Of a DNA stretch of 50,097 nucleotides, positions 26,119-34,032 are shown in pieces. Origin of the DNA: Opitutales bacterium. Lineage in GTDB: Bacteria; Verrucomicrobiota; Verrucomicrobiia; Opitutales; JABSRG01. The position numbers were made by a program, and so were the translations under genes. Under the pieces are notes generated by a model. The model ran no database searches, was not told where the DNA came from, and worked only from the letters and a program-made list of their open reading frames with translations. Each line of letters starts with the position of its first letter. The stretch's first letter is position 1. Location: the NCBI GenBank assembly GCA_013215165.1, contig JABSRG010000020.1, positions 1-50,097 on the forward strand, in the 5' to 3' direction.

Positions 26119-26313
26119 ATCTCACTTTCACGGGCAAAATCCCATAGGCTGCCTGAAGGAGACACAGTCTATCGGAAGCAAATAATGGACTTCTATTCAT
26201 TTATACAGGAGGTTTTGAGTAGAACAGCAAGGATTTGACCATAACCGATGACAATCATAACGCTACTTGCTGGAAGGCCCTACAATGAGCTGGGTCAAAC
26301 CGATTTTATTTCC

Positions 26314-27432
26314 ATGTCACATTCATTGCCCAGTATTTATGGTGAAACGCTTCAGAGCCTCACTGCATCTCTGAAAGAAGCGGGGCAACCTGCCTTTCGC
26401 GCAGGCCAAATCATGCAATGGCTCTACCGAAAGCGCGTCGATTCATGGGAAGCGATGGCAAACATTCCTAAGAAGTTACGCCTTTGGCTTTCTGAGCAAT
26501 ATGACCTCATGCCGTCGAACATTCTGCTCAAAAAGGATGCATCAGATGTCACAAATAAGCTCCTTATCCAATACCCGGATCGCTCTCTGGTTGAAACCGT
26601 GGTCATCCGCGCACCCATGACTGGAGTTGGCCAAGAAAATTCCAGGAAAACGGTCTGTGTTTCCAGCCAGGTAGGATGTGCCTATGGCTGTAGGTTTTGT
26701 GCGAGTGGGATTGCTGGATTCAAACGCGACTTATCGACCGCAGAAATCGTTTCCCAGCTCATTCACGCGACGCGATCCATCGAGTCGGAAGATCAAGATT
26801 CTGATCGCGGAGATCAAGCTGCGTTCGACAACATAGTCATGATGGGGATGGGCGAACCTCTTTCGAACTATGAAAACGTGATACCCGCGCTCAAAATTCT
26901 CAATGCGGAGTGGGGACTCAATTTTGGTGCCCGCCGCATCACGCTGTCCACTTCCGGACTTGTCCCAGAGATTCGCCGCCTCGCAGATGAACCGATCAGC
27001 CTGCGCCTTGCGGTCTCTCTTCATGGTGCCACCAATGACGTGCGCCGACAAATCATGTCAATCAATCGAAAATACCCGCTCGAAGAACTATTGCCAGCAA
27101 TCGACTATTTTCGCTCTAAGAATGGGCGGATGGTGACGCTCGAGTATATTTTGATCGACGAGGTAAACGATTCTCTCGAACAAGCTCAGGCTCTGGCAAA
27201 AATAGCCGAAGACCTCCATGCTCATGTGAACTGTATCCCATACAATAACGTCGATGGACTCAAATGGCGACGCCCGTCAATGAATCGGCAAAACACGTTT
27301 GTCCAAATACTCAAAAAGGAACGCGTCAGCGTCACCATACGGAGGGAAAAAGGACATGACATCGATGCAGCCTGCGGGCAACTTCGCCTGAAGAAAGAAG
27401 CTGAACAGGGCGAATATGTCCATGTGAGGTAG
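26314..27432 (+). CDS. rlmN: 23S rRNA (A2503-C2) / tRNA (A37-C2) methyltransferase RlmN
   Basis: 372 aa from ATG 26314 (MSHSLPSIYGETL); ATG 26248 in the same frame adds 22 residues that do not look like the family. RlmN is a radical SAM enzyme that methylates adenine C2. The cluster motif CxxxCxxC is CAYGCRFC (about residues 116-123); MMGMGEPLSNYENV, ITLSTSGLVPEI and the C-terminal CGQL with the second catalytic Cys (about residue 358) are present. The upstream 195-bp gap to birA holds the two divergent promoters, which I cannot place firmly. Confidence 0.94.
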   Translation: MSHSLPSIYGETLQSLTASLKEAGQPAFRAGQIMQWLYRKRVDSWEAMANIPKKLRLWLSEQYDLMPSNILLKKDASDVTNKLLIQYPDRSLVETVVIRAPMTGVGQENSRKTVCVSSQVGCAYGCRFCASGIAGFKRDLSTAEIVSQLIHATRSIESEDQDSDRGDQAAFDNIVMMGMGEPLSNYENVIPALKILNAEWGLNFGARRITLSTSGLVPEIRRLADEPISLRLAVSLHGATNDVRRQIMSINRKYPLEELLPAIDYFRSKNGRMVTLEYILIDEVNDSLEQAQALAKIAEDLHAHVNCIPYNNVDGLKWRRPSMNRQNTFVQILKKERVSVTIRREKGHDIDAACGQLRLKKEAEQGEYVHVR

Positions 27433-27434
27433 AC

Positions 27435-27992
27435 CTACTCGTCCTCAGTAAACGCACAAATTGTATTTACCGGGATGTTTGCGCCTTCGAGACGTTTACT
27501 TCCTTGGAGTTCGGGCAAGTCGATGATTGCCGCTACTTCTACCTCATTGACGCCGATTTCATGATATAAGTTGACTGATGCCATGAGCGTGCCACCCGTC
27601 GCAATCAAATCGTCGATCAATAGCAATCGATCATGCGTTTCCGCAGAATTCAAATGCACCTCTACGGATTCGGAGCCGTATTCCAATGTATAGGATCTTT
27701 CCAAGGTTTCCGGGGGCAGTTTCCCTTTTTTACGGACGAGAGACAAAGGAAGCTGACACGCATGAGCCACAGCTCCTGCGACAATGAAACCACGTGCATC
27801 GATTCCGGCCACCCGGGTGATTCTACGGTCGTGAACCAGGTCCGAGAACCAACCCACCAATAACTGAAAGGATTCTACATGAGAGAAAAGCGGGGTAACG
27901 TCGCGGTAGTTTACATTCGCAATGGGCCAATCCCTTACGGTACGGACTTTCGATTTGATCAAATCGGTCACATTATCAGGTGAGATACTCAT
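27435..27992 (-). CDS. apt: Adenine phosphoribosyltransferase
   Basis: 185 aa. Adenine salvage enzyme making AMP from adenine and PRPP. The PRPP motif is LLLIDDLIATGGTL (about residues 121-134); upstream is the family stretch VAGIDARGFIVAGAVAHA and VRKKGKLP. Length is slightly above the usual 170-180. It follows the Rrf2 gene by 13 bp and is the last gene of a probable aroG-rrf2-apt transcript; convergent with rlmN, with only 2 bp between the two stop codons. Confidence 0.95.
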   Translation of the reverse strand: MSISPDNVTDLIKSKVRTVRDWPIANVNYRDVTPLFSHVESFQLLVGWFSDLVHDRRITRVAGIDARGFIVAGAVAHACQLPLSLVRKKGKLPPETLERSYTLEYGSESVEVHLNSAETHDRLLLIDDLIATGGTLMASVNLYHEIGVNEVEVAAIIDLPELQGSKRLEGANIPVNTICAFTEDE

Positions 27993-28005
27993 AATCAGTC
28001 GGGTT

Positions 28006-28419
28006 CTAAATGTAATACATTTTGTCGTCCTCGGGCTTCATGACATCCCTCAGAGTAACGGACTTCAGCTTTCCGTGAATTTGTTGAACCAGCCCGTTCC
28101 ATACCACTGATATATGTCGACCATGTTCGCCGTCCGGTTTCATCGAATTATCTAGGATATCACTATCCGTCGCTCGAATGATGTCATAGACCGTGACCAA
28201 GTCAGGGGACTGGGTTAAAAAATAGCCACCTTGTTTGCCGCGCCGACTCCCAACCAAGCCCGAGTTACGCAGCTCATTGAGGATCTGAACTAAGTAATTA
28301 CTCGGGACAGACTCGGTTCGAGATAGAAAATCGATCTGTGCCAACTTATCTTGCCCATAGATTTTACCCAGCTGAGCCAAGACTCGCAAAGCATATTCAG
28401 TTCTTAAAGATAGCCGCAC
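28006..28419 (-). CDS. Rrf2-family transcriptional regulator without cysteines
   Basis: 137 aa. The Rrf2 winged helix is clear: MRLSLRTEYALRVLAQLG at the start, SVPSNYLVQILNELRNSGLV as recognition region and SRRGKQGGYFL as the wing, then VTVYDIIRATD. IscR and NsrR relatives hold an Fe-S cluster through three cysteines after the wing; this protein has no cysteine at all, so it must sense something else or act as a plain repressor like CymR. It lies 51 bp after aroG and 13 bp before apt on the same strand. Target genes are unknown. Confidence 0.9.
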   Translation of the reverse strand: MRLSLRTEYALRVLAQLGKIYGQDKLAQIDFLSRTESVPSNYLVQILNELRNSGLVGSRRGKQGGYFLTQSPDLVTVYDIIRATDSDILDNSMKPDGEHGRHISVVWNGLVQQIHGKLKSVTLRDVMKPEDDKMYYI

Positions 28420-28470
28420 AATTTGCGAAAATGGTCGAGTGTGAGGCTCAAGAAAAGGCCAAAACTATCT

Positions 28471-29550
28471 TCACACGGACATGTCAGATCGAGCATCATA
28501 TATGTGTGCTAGAAGCGCTTCGGTCTCCTGAAGATTTACGCACGCATCCGTGACAGATACACCGTATTTAAGGGAATCGAGCGGACCCGCTAACTTTTGT
28601 TTTCCCTCGTTAATATTACTCTCGATCATCACCCCGAAAATCGATCGGTTGCCGTTGGTTTTTTGCTGTATCACATCCTCGAGCACGGTACGTTGGCACG
28701 TATGATCGTAGCGCGAATTTGCGTGGGAACAATCCACCATGAGCTGCGGCTTAAACCCAAGACTCTCCAAGCGCGCCTCCACAGTCTCAACATGCTGCAT
28801 GCTGTAGTTTGGCTCATAGCCTGAAGCACCCTTAGCTCCACGGAGTATGATGTGGGTTTTATCGTTTCCACGCGTCCGCACAATCGAAGCCTCTCCGGCA
28901 TCGTTTATACTGAGGAAGGCATGAGGTGAGCCTGAAGAGATCATCGCATTCATCGGGGAGTCGAGCGACCCGTCTGTGCCATTCTTCAATCCGACAGGGG
29001 CAGAGAGCCCACTCGCCATCTGGCGATGCGTCTGAGATTCGGTGGTCCGCGCTCCAATAGAGACCCATGAGACCAGTTCACCAATGTAGGCTGCAATGAC
29101 CGGATCTAGGAGTTCGGTGCCGGCGGGCACCCCCATTTCGTTTATCTCGATGAGAAGAGAACGGCACAGTTTCAGACCGTTATTCATATCGTATGAACCG
29201 TCGAGATGAGGATCGTTGATCAGACCTTTCCAACCAATCGACGTGCGTGGTTTTTCAAAATAGACACGCATGATGATTTCGATGCGATCGCCGAAGCGCT
29301 TTCGAAAGCCCTGTATAGCCTGAGCGTATTCGAGAGCCGCCTTTGGGTCGTGGATAGAACAAGGCCCTACTACTACTACAAAGCGATCATCGTCTCCGTC
29401 GAGAATCCGAAAAAGCGCCTCGCGCCCCTTGGCTATAGTCCTCTCAGCATCATCAGTCGAAGGAATCGATTTTCTGATTTCAGAAATCGAAACCAGATTT
29501 TCGTAACTCTCGATATTGAGGTTGTTTATTGATGTTTTAGATGGGTTCAT
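28471..29550 (-). CDS. aroG: 3-deoxy-7-phosphoheptulonate (DAHP) synthase, class I
   Basis: 359 aa, the length of the E. coli AroF/G/H type. It condenses PEP and erythrose 4-phosphate, the first step of the shikimate pathway to Phe, Tyr and Trp. Motifs: VVVGPCSIHDPKAAL (about residues 58-72, with the metal-binding Cys), YFEKPRTSIGWKGLINDPHLDGS, PAGTELLDP, TTESQTHRQMASGLS, GAKGASG and MVDCSHANS. All catalytic parts are intact. Only 6 bp separate the start codon from the U-run of an attenuator whose leader peptide carries Tyr and Phe codons, so transcription is predicted to rise when charged tRNA-Phe or tRNA-Tyr is short. No Shine-Dalgarno fits in that space. Confidence 0.96.
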   Translation of the reverse strand: MNPSKTSINNLNIESYENLVSISEIRKSIPSTDDAERTIAKGREALFRILDGDDDRFVVVVGPCSIHDPKAALEYAQAIQGFRKRFGDRIEIIMRVYFEKPRTSIGWKGLINDPHLDGSYDMNNGLKLCRSLLIEINEMGVPAGTELLDPVIAAYIGELVSWVSIGARTTESQTHRQMASGLSAPVGLKNGTDGSLDSPMNAMISSGSPHAFLSINDAGEASIVRTRGNDKTHIILRGAKGASGYEPNYSMQHVETVEARLESLGFKPQLMVDCSHANSRYDHTCQRTVLEDVIQQKTNGNRSIFGVMIESNINEGKQKLAGPLDSLKYGVSVTDACVNLQETEALLAHIYDARSDMSV

Positions 29551-29556
29551 GATGGC

Positions 29557-29594
29557 AAAAAAAAGCCCGCAATCCTGAAGTCTGGATGGCGGGC
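29557..29594 (-). terminator. Attenuator terminator in front of aroG
   Basis: On the minus strand GCCCGCCATCC (complement of 29594-29584) pairs with GGATTGCGGGC (29575-29565): ten pairs and one mismatch, 8-nt loop, then eight T (29564-29557). It is a textbook intrinsic terminator, yet it ends just before the aroG ATG (29550). The part GCCATCC of its 5' arm is also perfectly complementary to GGATGGC at 29647-29641 inside the leader peptide ORF, so the terminator and an antiterminator exclude each other. Confidence 0.9.
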
Positions 29595-29622
29595 CGTGTT
29601 AAAAGTGTAATCTGCGCAACAG

Positions 29623-29700
29623 TCAGTTTTTACAAGGCAAGCCATCCCTGCTACCAAAGTAGAAGTAAAAATAAAAATAGGCTGCTTTGTGAGGAGTCAT
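29623..29700 (-). CDS. Attenuation leader peptide with Tyr/Phe run (aroG leader)
   Basis: A 25-codon frame from ATG 29700 to TGA 29625-29623. It begins MTPHKAA, has eight alternating aromatic codons YFYFYFYF (codons 8-15; four Tyr, four Phe) and ends GSRDGLPCKN. Such a run is the mark of ribosome-mediated attenuation as in the E. coli pheA and trp leaders. The ribosome stalling at early Tyr/Phe codons would leave 29647-29641 free to pair with the terminator arm and so allow readthrough into aroG; normal translation to the stop codon would cover it and let the terminator form. Peptide, antiterminator and terminator are in the right order and spacing. Confidence 0.88.
   Translation of the reverse strand: MTPHKAAYFYFYFYFGSRDGLPCKN
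29641..29647 (-). promoter_or_regulatory. Antiterminator arm of the aroG attenuator
   Basis: GGATGGC on the minus strand (codons 18-20 of the leader, directly after the aromatic run and GlySer) is the exact reverse complement of GCCATCC at 29590-29584 in the terminator 5' arm. Seven contiguous pairs, including the sequence around the loop-proximal half of the terminator stem, would be enough to disrupt it. Confidence 0.75.
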
Positions 29701-29717
29701 GTATTGGTTAAGGCTAG

Positions 29718-29748
29718 AGACGTCTGAATCTTTAAGTAATTGAGTCAA
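29718..29748 (-). promoter_or_regulatory. Possible promoter/operator region of the aroG leader
   Basis: A -35-like TTGACT lies at 29748-29743 on the minus strand and an 8-bp palindrome AGACGTCT at 29725-29718, about 20 bp before the leader ATG. No convincing -10 is found at 17 bp from TTGACT, so the exact promoter is unsure. Some promoter is needed here or inside lptE for the attenuator to act. Confidence 0.3.
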
Positions 29749-29765
29749 CCATCTTTTCTTAACGC

Positions 29766-30281
29766 TTACCAAGTCGTGAGCAACAGATCTCTGACCTCGG
29801 TCGCGAGAAGCGAGGCAAATACCGGAGTTTGCACGAACTCAGATTGACTCACACCCCGACGTGCTAGGACATCGACAGAAATCTCAAGTTCTTGTTCTTG
29901 GATCCAGGCGCGTCCGTCGACATTGGAGACTAAGTCGACTACCGCGATCAGATTGCCGCGGTAAACAGCCGCCAAACCAGAGTCGTCGGCCCGCGATGCA
30001 ATGCGCTGCCGATCATAATCCATTAGCCTCAGGCTCAATATCGCATCGGCCTCTACTGCCGACCCAACAACTTGGAACTTCCCCGTTTGGGCTAGCTCAC
30101 TTCTAAGAGCCTGAACGACGGGAACGCGCAACTCTGGGTAGTAGGTTTCATTATCAGGCAACTCTACAAAAATGCGGTTTACTTGCCCAATCACCGCTGA
30201 ATGGGGTATCCCCATCTGGTATTGAGAACATCCAGAGAGGAATCCAAGGAATCCAATTAAGAACAAGGGACGAAGCAGCAT
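29766..30281 (-). CDS. LptE-like outer membrane lipoprotein
   Basis: 171 aa from ATG 30281. A lipoprotein signal peptide with lipobox LSGC (LRPLFLIGFLGFLSGCSQYQ) opens the protein, followed by a beta/alpha fold with IFVELPDNETYYPELRVPVVQALRSEL and GSAVEADAILSLRLMDYDRQ, a pattern known from LptE, which plugs and assists the LptD barrel that delivers LPS to the outer surface. No LptD gene is in the window. It begins 1 bp after the BamD-like gene, so the two envelope lipoproteins are cotranscribed. LptE is a divergent family; the call rests on signal, size and overall pattern. Confidence 0.65.
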   Translation of the reverse strand: MLLRPLFLIGFLGFLSGCSQYQMGIPHSAVIGQVNRIFVELPDNETYYPELRVPVVQALRSELAQTGKFQVVGSAVEADAILSLRLMDYDRQRIASRADDSGLAAVYRGNLIAVVDLVSNVDGRAWIQEQELEISVDVLARRGVSQSEFVQTPVFASLLATEVRDLLLTTW

Positions 30282-30282
30282 C

Positions 30283-31344
30283 TTATTCCACACTTCCGGG
30301 GAGTCCGTCCCCGCCTCTAATATTTTGCCAAACTGAATCCATCCCCATATCAAACCTAGGTGGCCGTGCGCCTGCCTCGATAGACTCGATTCTTTCGCGT
30401 GCTAGATTTGCAGCATGGGTATTCGGACCGACGGTGATCGCCTCGTTATAAAATGCTAAAGCAGCGGTCGTATTCTTTCTAAACCGGAAATAGAAATCGC
30501 CCGTGTTATATTTCGAAGCAGCAAAGATTTCGCGCATGTAGGACAAGCCAGCCTCTGCCTCAGGCACAAGACTGCTTGCAGGAAACAAAATTAAGAAGTC
30601 TTCGTAATAACTAATAGCCTCGCGAGTCGCACCCTGGTCATATGCCGTGCCATCCACGAGTGACGCGTAGGTTCTTGCCAGCTCCAGGTACGCATCAGCC
30701 GCGAGGGTCGAGTCTGGGTATATGTTGATAAGACGATCCAATGCGTCGATTGCGAATTCGGGCTCATCACGCTCAACTGATATTTTGGCGATGTTCATCA
30801 ACGCCAAAGGCGCATACTCTGTAAAAGGTCCGTTTCTCAGCACACCTTCAAAATAATCTCGCGCTTTCCGCGTGCTCTTAAATGTAGGAATAATACCAAA
30901 TATGCGCCCCCGAGCCCCATCCATGAGTGACGTCGCTATTTCAAATTGGGTAGCTACGATGTCGTTGAAACCCTCATAATCTGGGTAGCGAATCAACGTG
31001 ATCCGAGTCATCTCAAAAGCTTCATGCCATTTACTCCGGGACATATGGATCCGAGCGATTTGCATCAAAGCATCGGGCGCAGGAATGGTGCGCTGATAAT
31101 CGTCAGCAATTTTTTCAAAGAGGCCTTTAGCACGGCCCTCCTTTCCTACCTCCAGAGCAGCTAATCCATCTTCATAGAGACGCGCCGCTTCCTGCTCTTC
31201 CTCAAGAGTCGCTGGGCGTAAATTTAGGATCTCTTCTTCCCGTGATGTGAACCAACCAAACGGATCATACCAGGCAGCGCAGAGGCCATCGGCAAGAGAC
31301 AGTGCAAAAAAGAAAAGGGTAAATGAGCGAAATTTGCTGATCAT
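30283..31344 (-). CDS. TPR outer membrane assembly protein, BamD-like
   Basis: 353 aa from ATG 31344 (MISKFRSFTLFFFALSLADG), which gives a signal peptide; the longer frame back to 31383 overlaps fabH. After an aromatic segment (WYDPFGWFTSREEE) come repeated TPR-type helices (about 50-330: ARLYEDGLAALEVGKEGRAKGLFEKIADDY, AKISVERDEPEFAIDALDRL, AISYYEDFLILFPASSLVPEA). The order resembles BamD, which folds outer membrane proteins with BamA, but the length exceeds BamD (about 245 aa) and no lipobox Cys is obvious; the Cys in LCAAWY could be one. The position before the LptE-like gene supports an outer membrane role. Confidence 0.7.
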   Translation of the reverse strand: MISKFRSFTLFFFALSLADGLCAAWYDPFGWFTSREEEILNLRPATLEEEQEAARLYEDGLAALEVGKEGRAKGLFEKIADDYQRTIPAPDALMQIARIHMSRSKWHEAFEMTRITLIRYPDYEGFNDIVATQFEIATSLMDGARGRIFGIIPTFKSTRKARDYFEGVLRNGPFTEYAPLALMNIAKISVERDEPEFAIDALDRLINIYPDSTLAADAYLELARTYASLVDGTAYDQGATREAISYYEDFLILFPASSLVPEAEAGLSYMREIFAASKYNTGDFYFRFRKNTTAALAFYNEAITVGPNTHAANLARERIESIEAGARPPRFDMGMDSVWQNIRGGDGLPGSVE

Positions 31345-31352
31345 GGTAAATG

Positions 31353-32348
31353 TCAGTGCCATCGAATGAGGGTTGCAGACCACGTCAGCCCAGCGCCGAA
31401 GGCAACCAATAAAATTAAGTCTCCCGTTTCGATCTCTCCCTTGCTGATCACCTCTTCGAGTGCAATCGGCACCGAAGCAGCAGAGGTATTACCGTATCGC
31501 TCGAGGTTTACAAAGAATTTTTCAGGAGGTATTTCCAGATACTTAGCCATACTGTCGATCATGCGGAGGTTCGCCTGATGCGGGATAATCCAGCGGATAT
31601 CTTCGGGGCGAATATTATTCCGCTCCATAACATCTCGACACAGACGGTTCACTACCTTGACCACCACCTTAAACAAATCCCGACCACGCATCTTGAGGAA
31701 ATGACCGCGTGCATCAATCGTCTGCTGGCGCGCTGGCATAGCTGAACCTCCGGCCGGTTGGCAAAGTAATGATGGGTCTGATCCATCACTGCGCGAGAGA
31801 CAGTCTAAAATACCGATATCTCGGCCGTCTACGCGAGAGAGCACCGCCGCACCGGCACCATCTCCGAAAAGTACGCAGGTTGCGCGGTCCTCCCAATCCA
31901 AAATTCCCGATACCTTGTCTGCTCCAATGACAAGGGCATGGTCTATTCTTCCCGTGCGCAAAAGTCCTTCTGCAACCTGCACTGCGTAGGTGAAACCACT
32001 GCAAGCTGCCTCAAGATCGAAAGCCATGATCTGCCCGATTCCCAGTCGGTCCTGTAATAAGCAAGCCGTCGCCGGAAAGGGCATATCCGGCGTCATAGTC
32101 GCCACCACAATCAAACCGATGTCCTCCTTCTCTACCCCGGACCGCTCAATAGCCTGAAGCGCGGCTTGCTCGGCCATATCGAGCGTCGTTTGACCATCCG
32201 CCGCTATCCGCCGCTCTCGAATACCCGTTCGACTGCGTATCCATTCATCGTTGGTATCAACAATCTGTGATAGGTCATCATTCGTCAGGCGTTTCTCCGG
32301 GACATAGGCCCCCACCCCGCTCAAAACCACGGCCGTTTCTACTGTCAT
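31353..32348 (-). CDS. fabH: 3-oxoacyl-[acyl-carrier-protein] synthase III
   Basis: 331 aa. FabH starts fatty acid chains by condensing acetyl-CoA with malonyl-ACP. The Cys-His-Asn triad is visible: Cys in FDLEAACSGFTYAVQ, His in WIIPHQANLRMID and Asn in YGNTSAASVPIAL. The N-terminus (SGVGAYVPEKRLTNDDLSQIVDTNDEWI) is typical. The start codon overlaps the plsX stop by 4 bp. It belongs to the rpmF-plsX-fabH group, a gene order conserved over many phyla. Confidence 0.96.
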   Translation of the reverse strand: MTVETAVVLSGVGAYVPEKRLTNDDLSQIVDTNDEWIRSRTGIRERRIAADGQTTLDMAEQAALQAIERSGVEKEDIGLIVVATMTPDMPFPATACLLQDRLGIGQIMAFDLEAACSGFTYAVQVAEGLLRTGRIDHALVIGADKVSGILDWEDRATCVLFGDGAGAAVLSRVDGRDIGILDCLSRSDGSDPSLLCQPAGGSAMPARQQTIDARGHFLKMRGRDLFKVVVKVVNRLCRDVMERNNIRPEDIRWIIPHQANLRMIDSMAKYLEIPPEKFFVNLERYGNTSAASVPIALEEVISKGEIETGDLILLVAFGAGLTWSATLIRWH

Positions 32349-33397
32349 GAAAGTTCAAGAATTTTATTCGCTTGCTCGATGTCATCGTGGGTGTGCCCAA
32401 TCATATCGCGTCGGGCGAGATCCACTCCAATTCGTATCGCACTTGCAATCGCAAATCGATTAGAAGACCCATGGGATTTGAGGACGTTTCCTTTGAGTCC
32501 AAGAAACGGGGCCCCACCATATTGTTCCGGGCTCAAGCGTTTTTTAAGGTCCACGAATACGCCCTTCATCATGAGCGCCCCGAGTTTGCGCATCCAGCTA
32601 CTAGAAGCGACCTCCGCTTTAATCTCTTCTATGAGAAATTTGTAGAGCGATTCGGATGTTTTGAGGAGGATGTTACCCACAAAACCATCGGCCACAACCA
32701 CATCGACCTCGCCGCCATACACCTGAAAACCCTCGATTAATCCACGGTAATTAATTACACCATCCAGTTGTTTTAACAGGGCATGCGTTGCGATCGTGCG
32801 CTCATTCCCCTTGCCCTCTTCTGTTCCGATGGTCAGCAAACCGACTCGTGGGTTTTCAACCTCCAAGCCCCATTCGGCATAATTTGATCCCAAGATTGCG
32901 TTGTGGACAAGGTGTTCTGGGTCTGGATCTGGATTTGCTCCTGAATCCAACAATACATAATGTCCTCCTTTGCATGGAATAACCGTAGCAATGGCAGGGC
33001 GCTCCACTCCAGCCAAAGGCCGGAGTTTTATGGTGCCTCCCGCCATGAGCGCTCCGGTGTTTCCACAGCTTAATACCGCGCGAGCGTTGCCACTTTTCAC
33101 CAGATCGATCGCCTGCATCATCGACGAATCCCGCTTCTTTTTGACGGCATCGACTGCTTTGTCGTTCATATCTACGACCTGGCTTGTCTTGAGAACGGAG
33201 AGACGGCCATCATATGCCTTCCCTTCCCCCGCTAAGAATCTGTCAAGAACGTCATCGGCACCCACGGCCACAATACCCTCCAAAGAAGGATCATTTTTCA
33301 ATGCCAGGCAGATGCCGCGAAGAATTTCTTCAGGGCCTTTGTCCCCACCCATAATGTCGACAGCGATAGTGCCGCTGCACGTATTTTGAGCACCCAT
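32345..33397 (-). CDS. plsX: Phosphate acyltransferase PlsX
   Basis: 350 aa from ATG 33397 (MGAQNTCSGTIAVDIMGGDKGP). PlsX converts acyl-ACP to acyl-phosphate, the substrate for the first glycerolipid acyl transfer. Family stretches: IAVDIMGGDKGPEEIL (about 11-26), SSMMQAIDLVKSGNARAVLSCGNTGALMAGG, VLLDSGANPDPDPEHLVHNA and VVADGFVGNILLKTSE. Peripheral membrane enzyme. The frame is open back to 33436 but the added part is not PlsX-like. It lies 79 bp after rpmF and overlaps fabH by 4 bp. Confidence 0.96.
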   Translation of the reverse strand: MGAQNTCSGTIAVDIMGGDKGPEEILRGICLALKNDPSLEGIVAVGADDVLDRFLAGEGKAYDGRLSVLKTSQVVDMNDKAVDAVKKKRDSSMMQAIDLVKSGNARAVLSCGNTGALMAGGTIKLRPLAGVERPAIATVIPCKGGHYVLLDSGANPDPDPEHLVHNAILGSNYAEWGLEVENPRVGLLTIGTEEGKGNERTIATHALLKQLDGVINYRGLIEGFQVYGGEVDVVVADGFVGNILLKTSESLYKFLIEEIKAEVASSSWMRKLGALMMKGVFVDLKKRLSPEQYGGAPFLGLKGNVLKSHGSSNRFAIASAIRIGVDLARRDMIGHTHDDIEQANKILELS

Positions 33398-33476
33398 GCT
33401 TCTAGGTGCGCTCGAACTATCAACTGAGGTGACCACAGCGAAGAACTCTCGTGATCAGAGCTCTAAGTCAACAGTC

Positions 33477-33656
33477 TTAGATTTCGACATCGACGACCTG
33501 GCGGCCACGATACATCCCATTAGCCGGATTAACACGGTGTGGGATAAAGATAGAACCATCACTGGGGTCACGTGCGAGAATAGGAGCTTTAAATCGGTTG
33601 GCTCCACGACGGAGGCGGCTGCGACGTTTAGACTGTTTACGTTTGGGTTGTGCCAT
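33477..33656 (-). CDS. rpmF: 50S ribosomal protein L32 (bL32)
   Basis: 59 aa. It begins MAQPKRKQSKRRSRLRRGAN, the strongly basic N-terminus of bL32 (compare MAVPKRKTSKS in other bacteria), and ends in GMYRGRQVVDVEI. No CxxC zinc knuckle is present, so it is a zinc-free version. The start has the best ribosome binding site of the region (AAAGGA seven bases before ATG). rpmF followed by plsX and fabH is a classic order that couples ribosome and lipid synthesis. Confidence 0.93.
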   Translation of the reverse strand: MAQPKRKQSKRRSRLRRGANRFKAPILARDPSDGSIFIPHRVNPANGMYRGRQVVDVEI

Positions 33657-34032
33657 GGGAAATTCCTTTATTTATAGAAACGAAAAATACTGCCCTAGGG
33701 AAAGATTCGGTCAAGTGTTTAATTAGCGCGTTTTGGTTTGCGGGCGCAATTAAAGTAACGAGGTTTATTCGAACTATGGATCTACAACAAGGGCAGTTGG
33801 GAAAGCTCCTCGTATCTTCGATTCCACTCTTGGTTTGCCTCTGAGAGAATTGATACAACAACACTGTTTCTCGTCACTAAGCGAAAAGTGCCTCGCTTTC
33901 ACCGATGATGCACATCACACAAGCGACAAAACTAACGCTCGAGTCTATCTAGAGCCCAGGCACTGGGTGACCGGAACCATGCTAATTTGGTTTTTAGAGC
34001 AAATCTCTAAACGGAGATTCTGATAATGCTGC
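33657..34032. other. 376-bp gap between rpmF and the DUF4114 gene; possible gene remnant on + strand
   Basis: Besides the rpmF promoter, a plus-strand frame is open from 33754 to the stop after ISKRRF at 34021-34023. Its translation (PLRELIQQHCFSSLSEKCLAF ... RVYLEPRHWVTGT ...) has protein-like composition, but no ATG or GTG start; only a TTG at 33835. A short Met-initiated frame ending at 33844 overlaps it in another phase. This could be the 3' remainder of a truncated or frameshifted gene. I cannot name a family, and it may be chance. Confidence 0.25.
33684..33714 (-). promoter_or_regulatory. Possible rpmF promoter
   Basis: On the minus strand TTGACC (33714-33709) and TATTTT (33689-33684) are 19 bp apart, ending 27 bp before the rpmF start codon. 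The hexamers are good but the spacing is longer than ideal; a 17-18 bp spacing would use the overlapping AGTATT or GTATTT. Confidence 0.4.

Noticed and set aside
33637-33864. Minus-strand 75-codon frame upstream of rpmF, considered as a YceD/DUF177 gene
   Set aside because: It overlaps the rpmF start in another frame and lacks the DUF177 pattern; the expected yceD neighbour is absent here.
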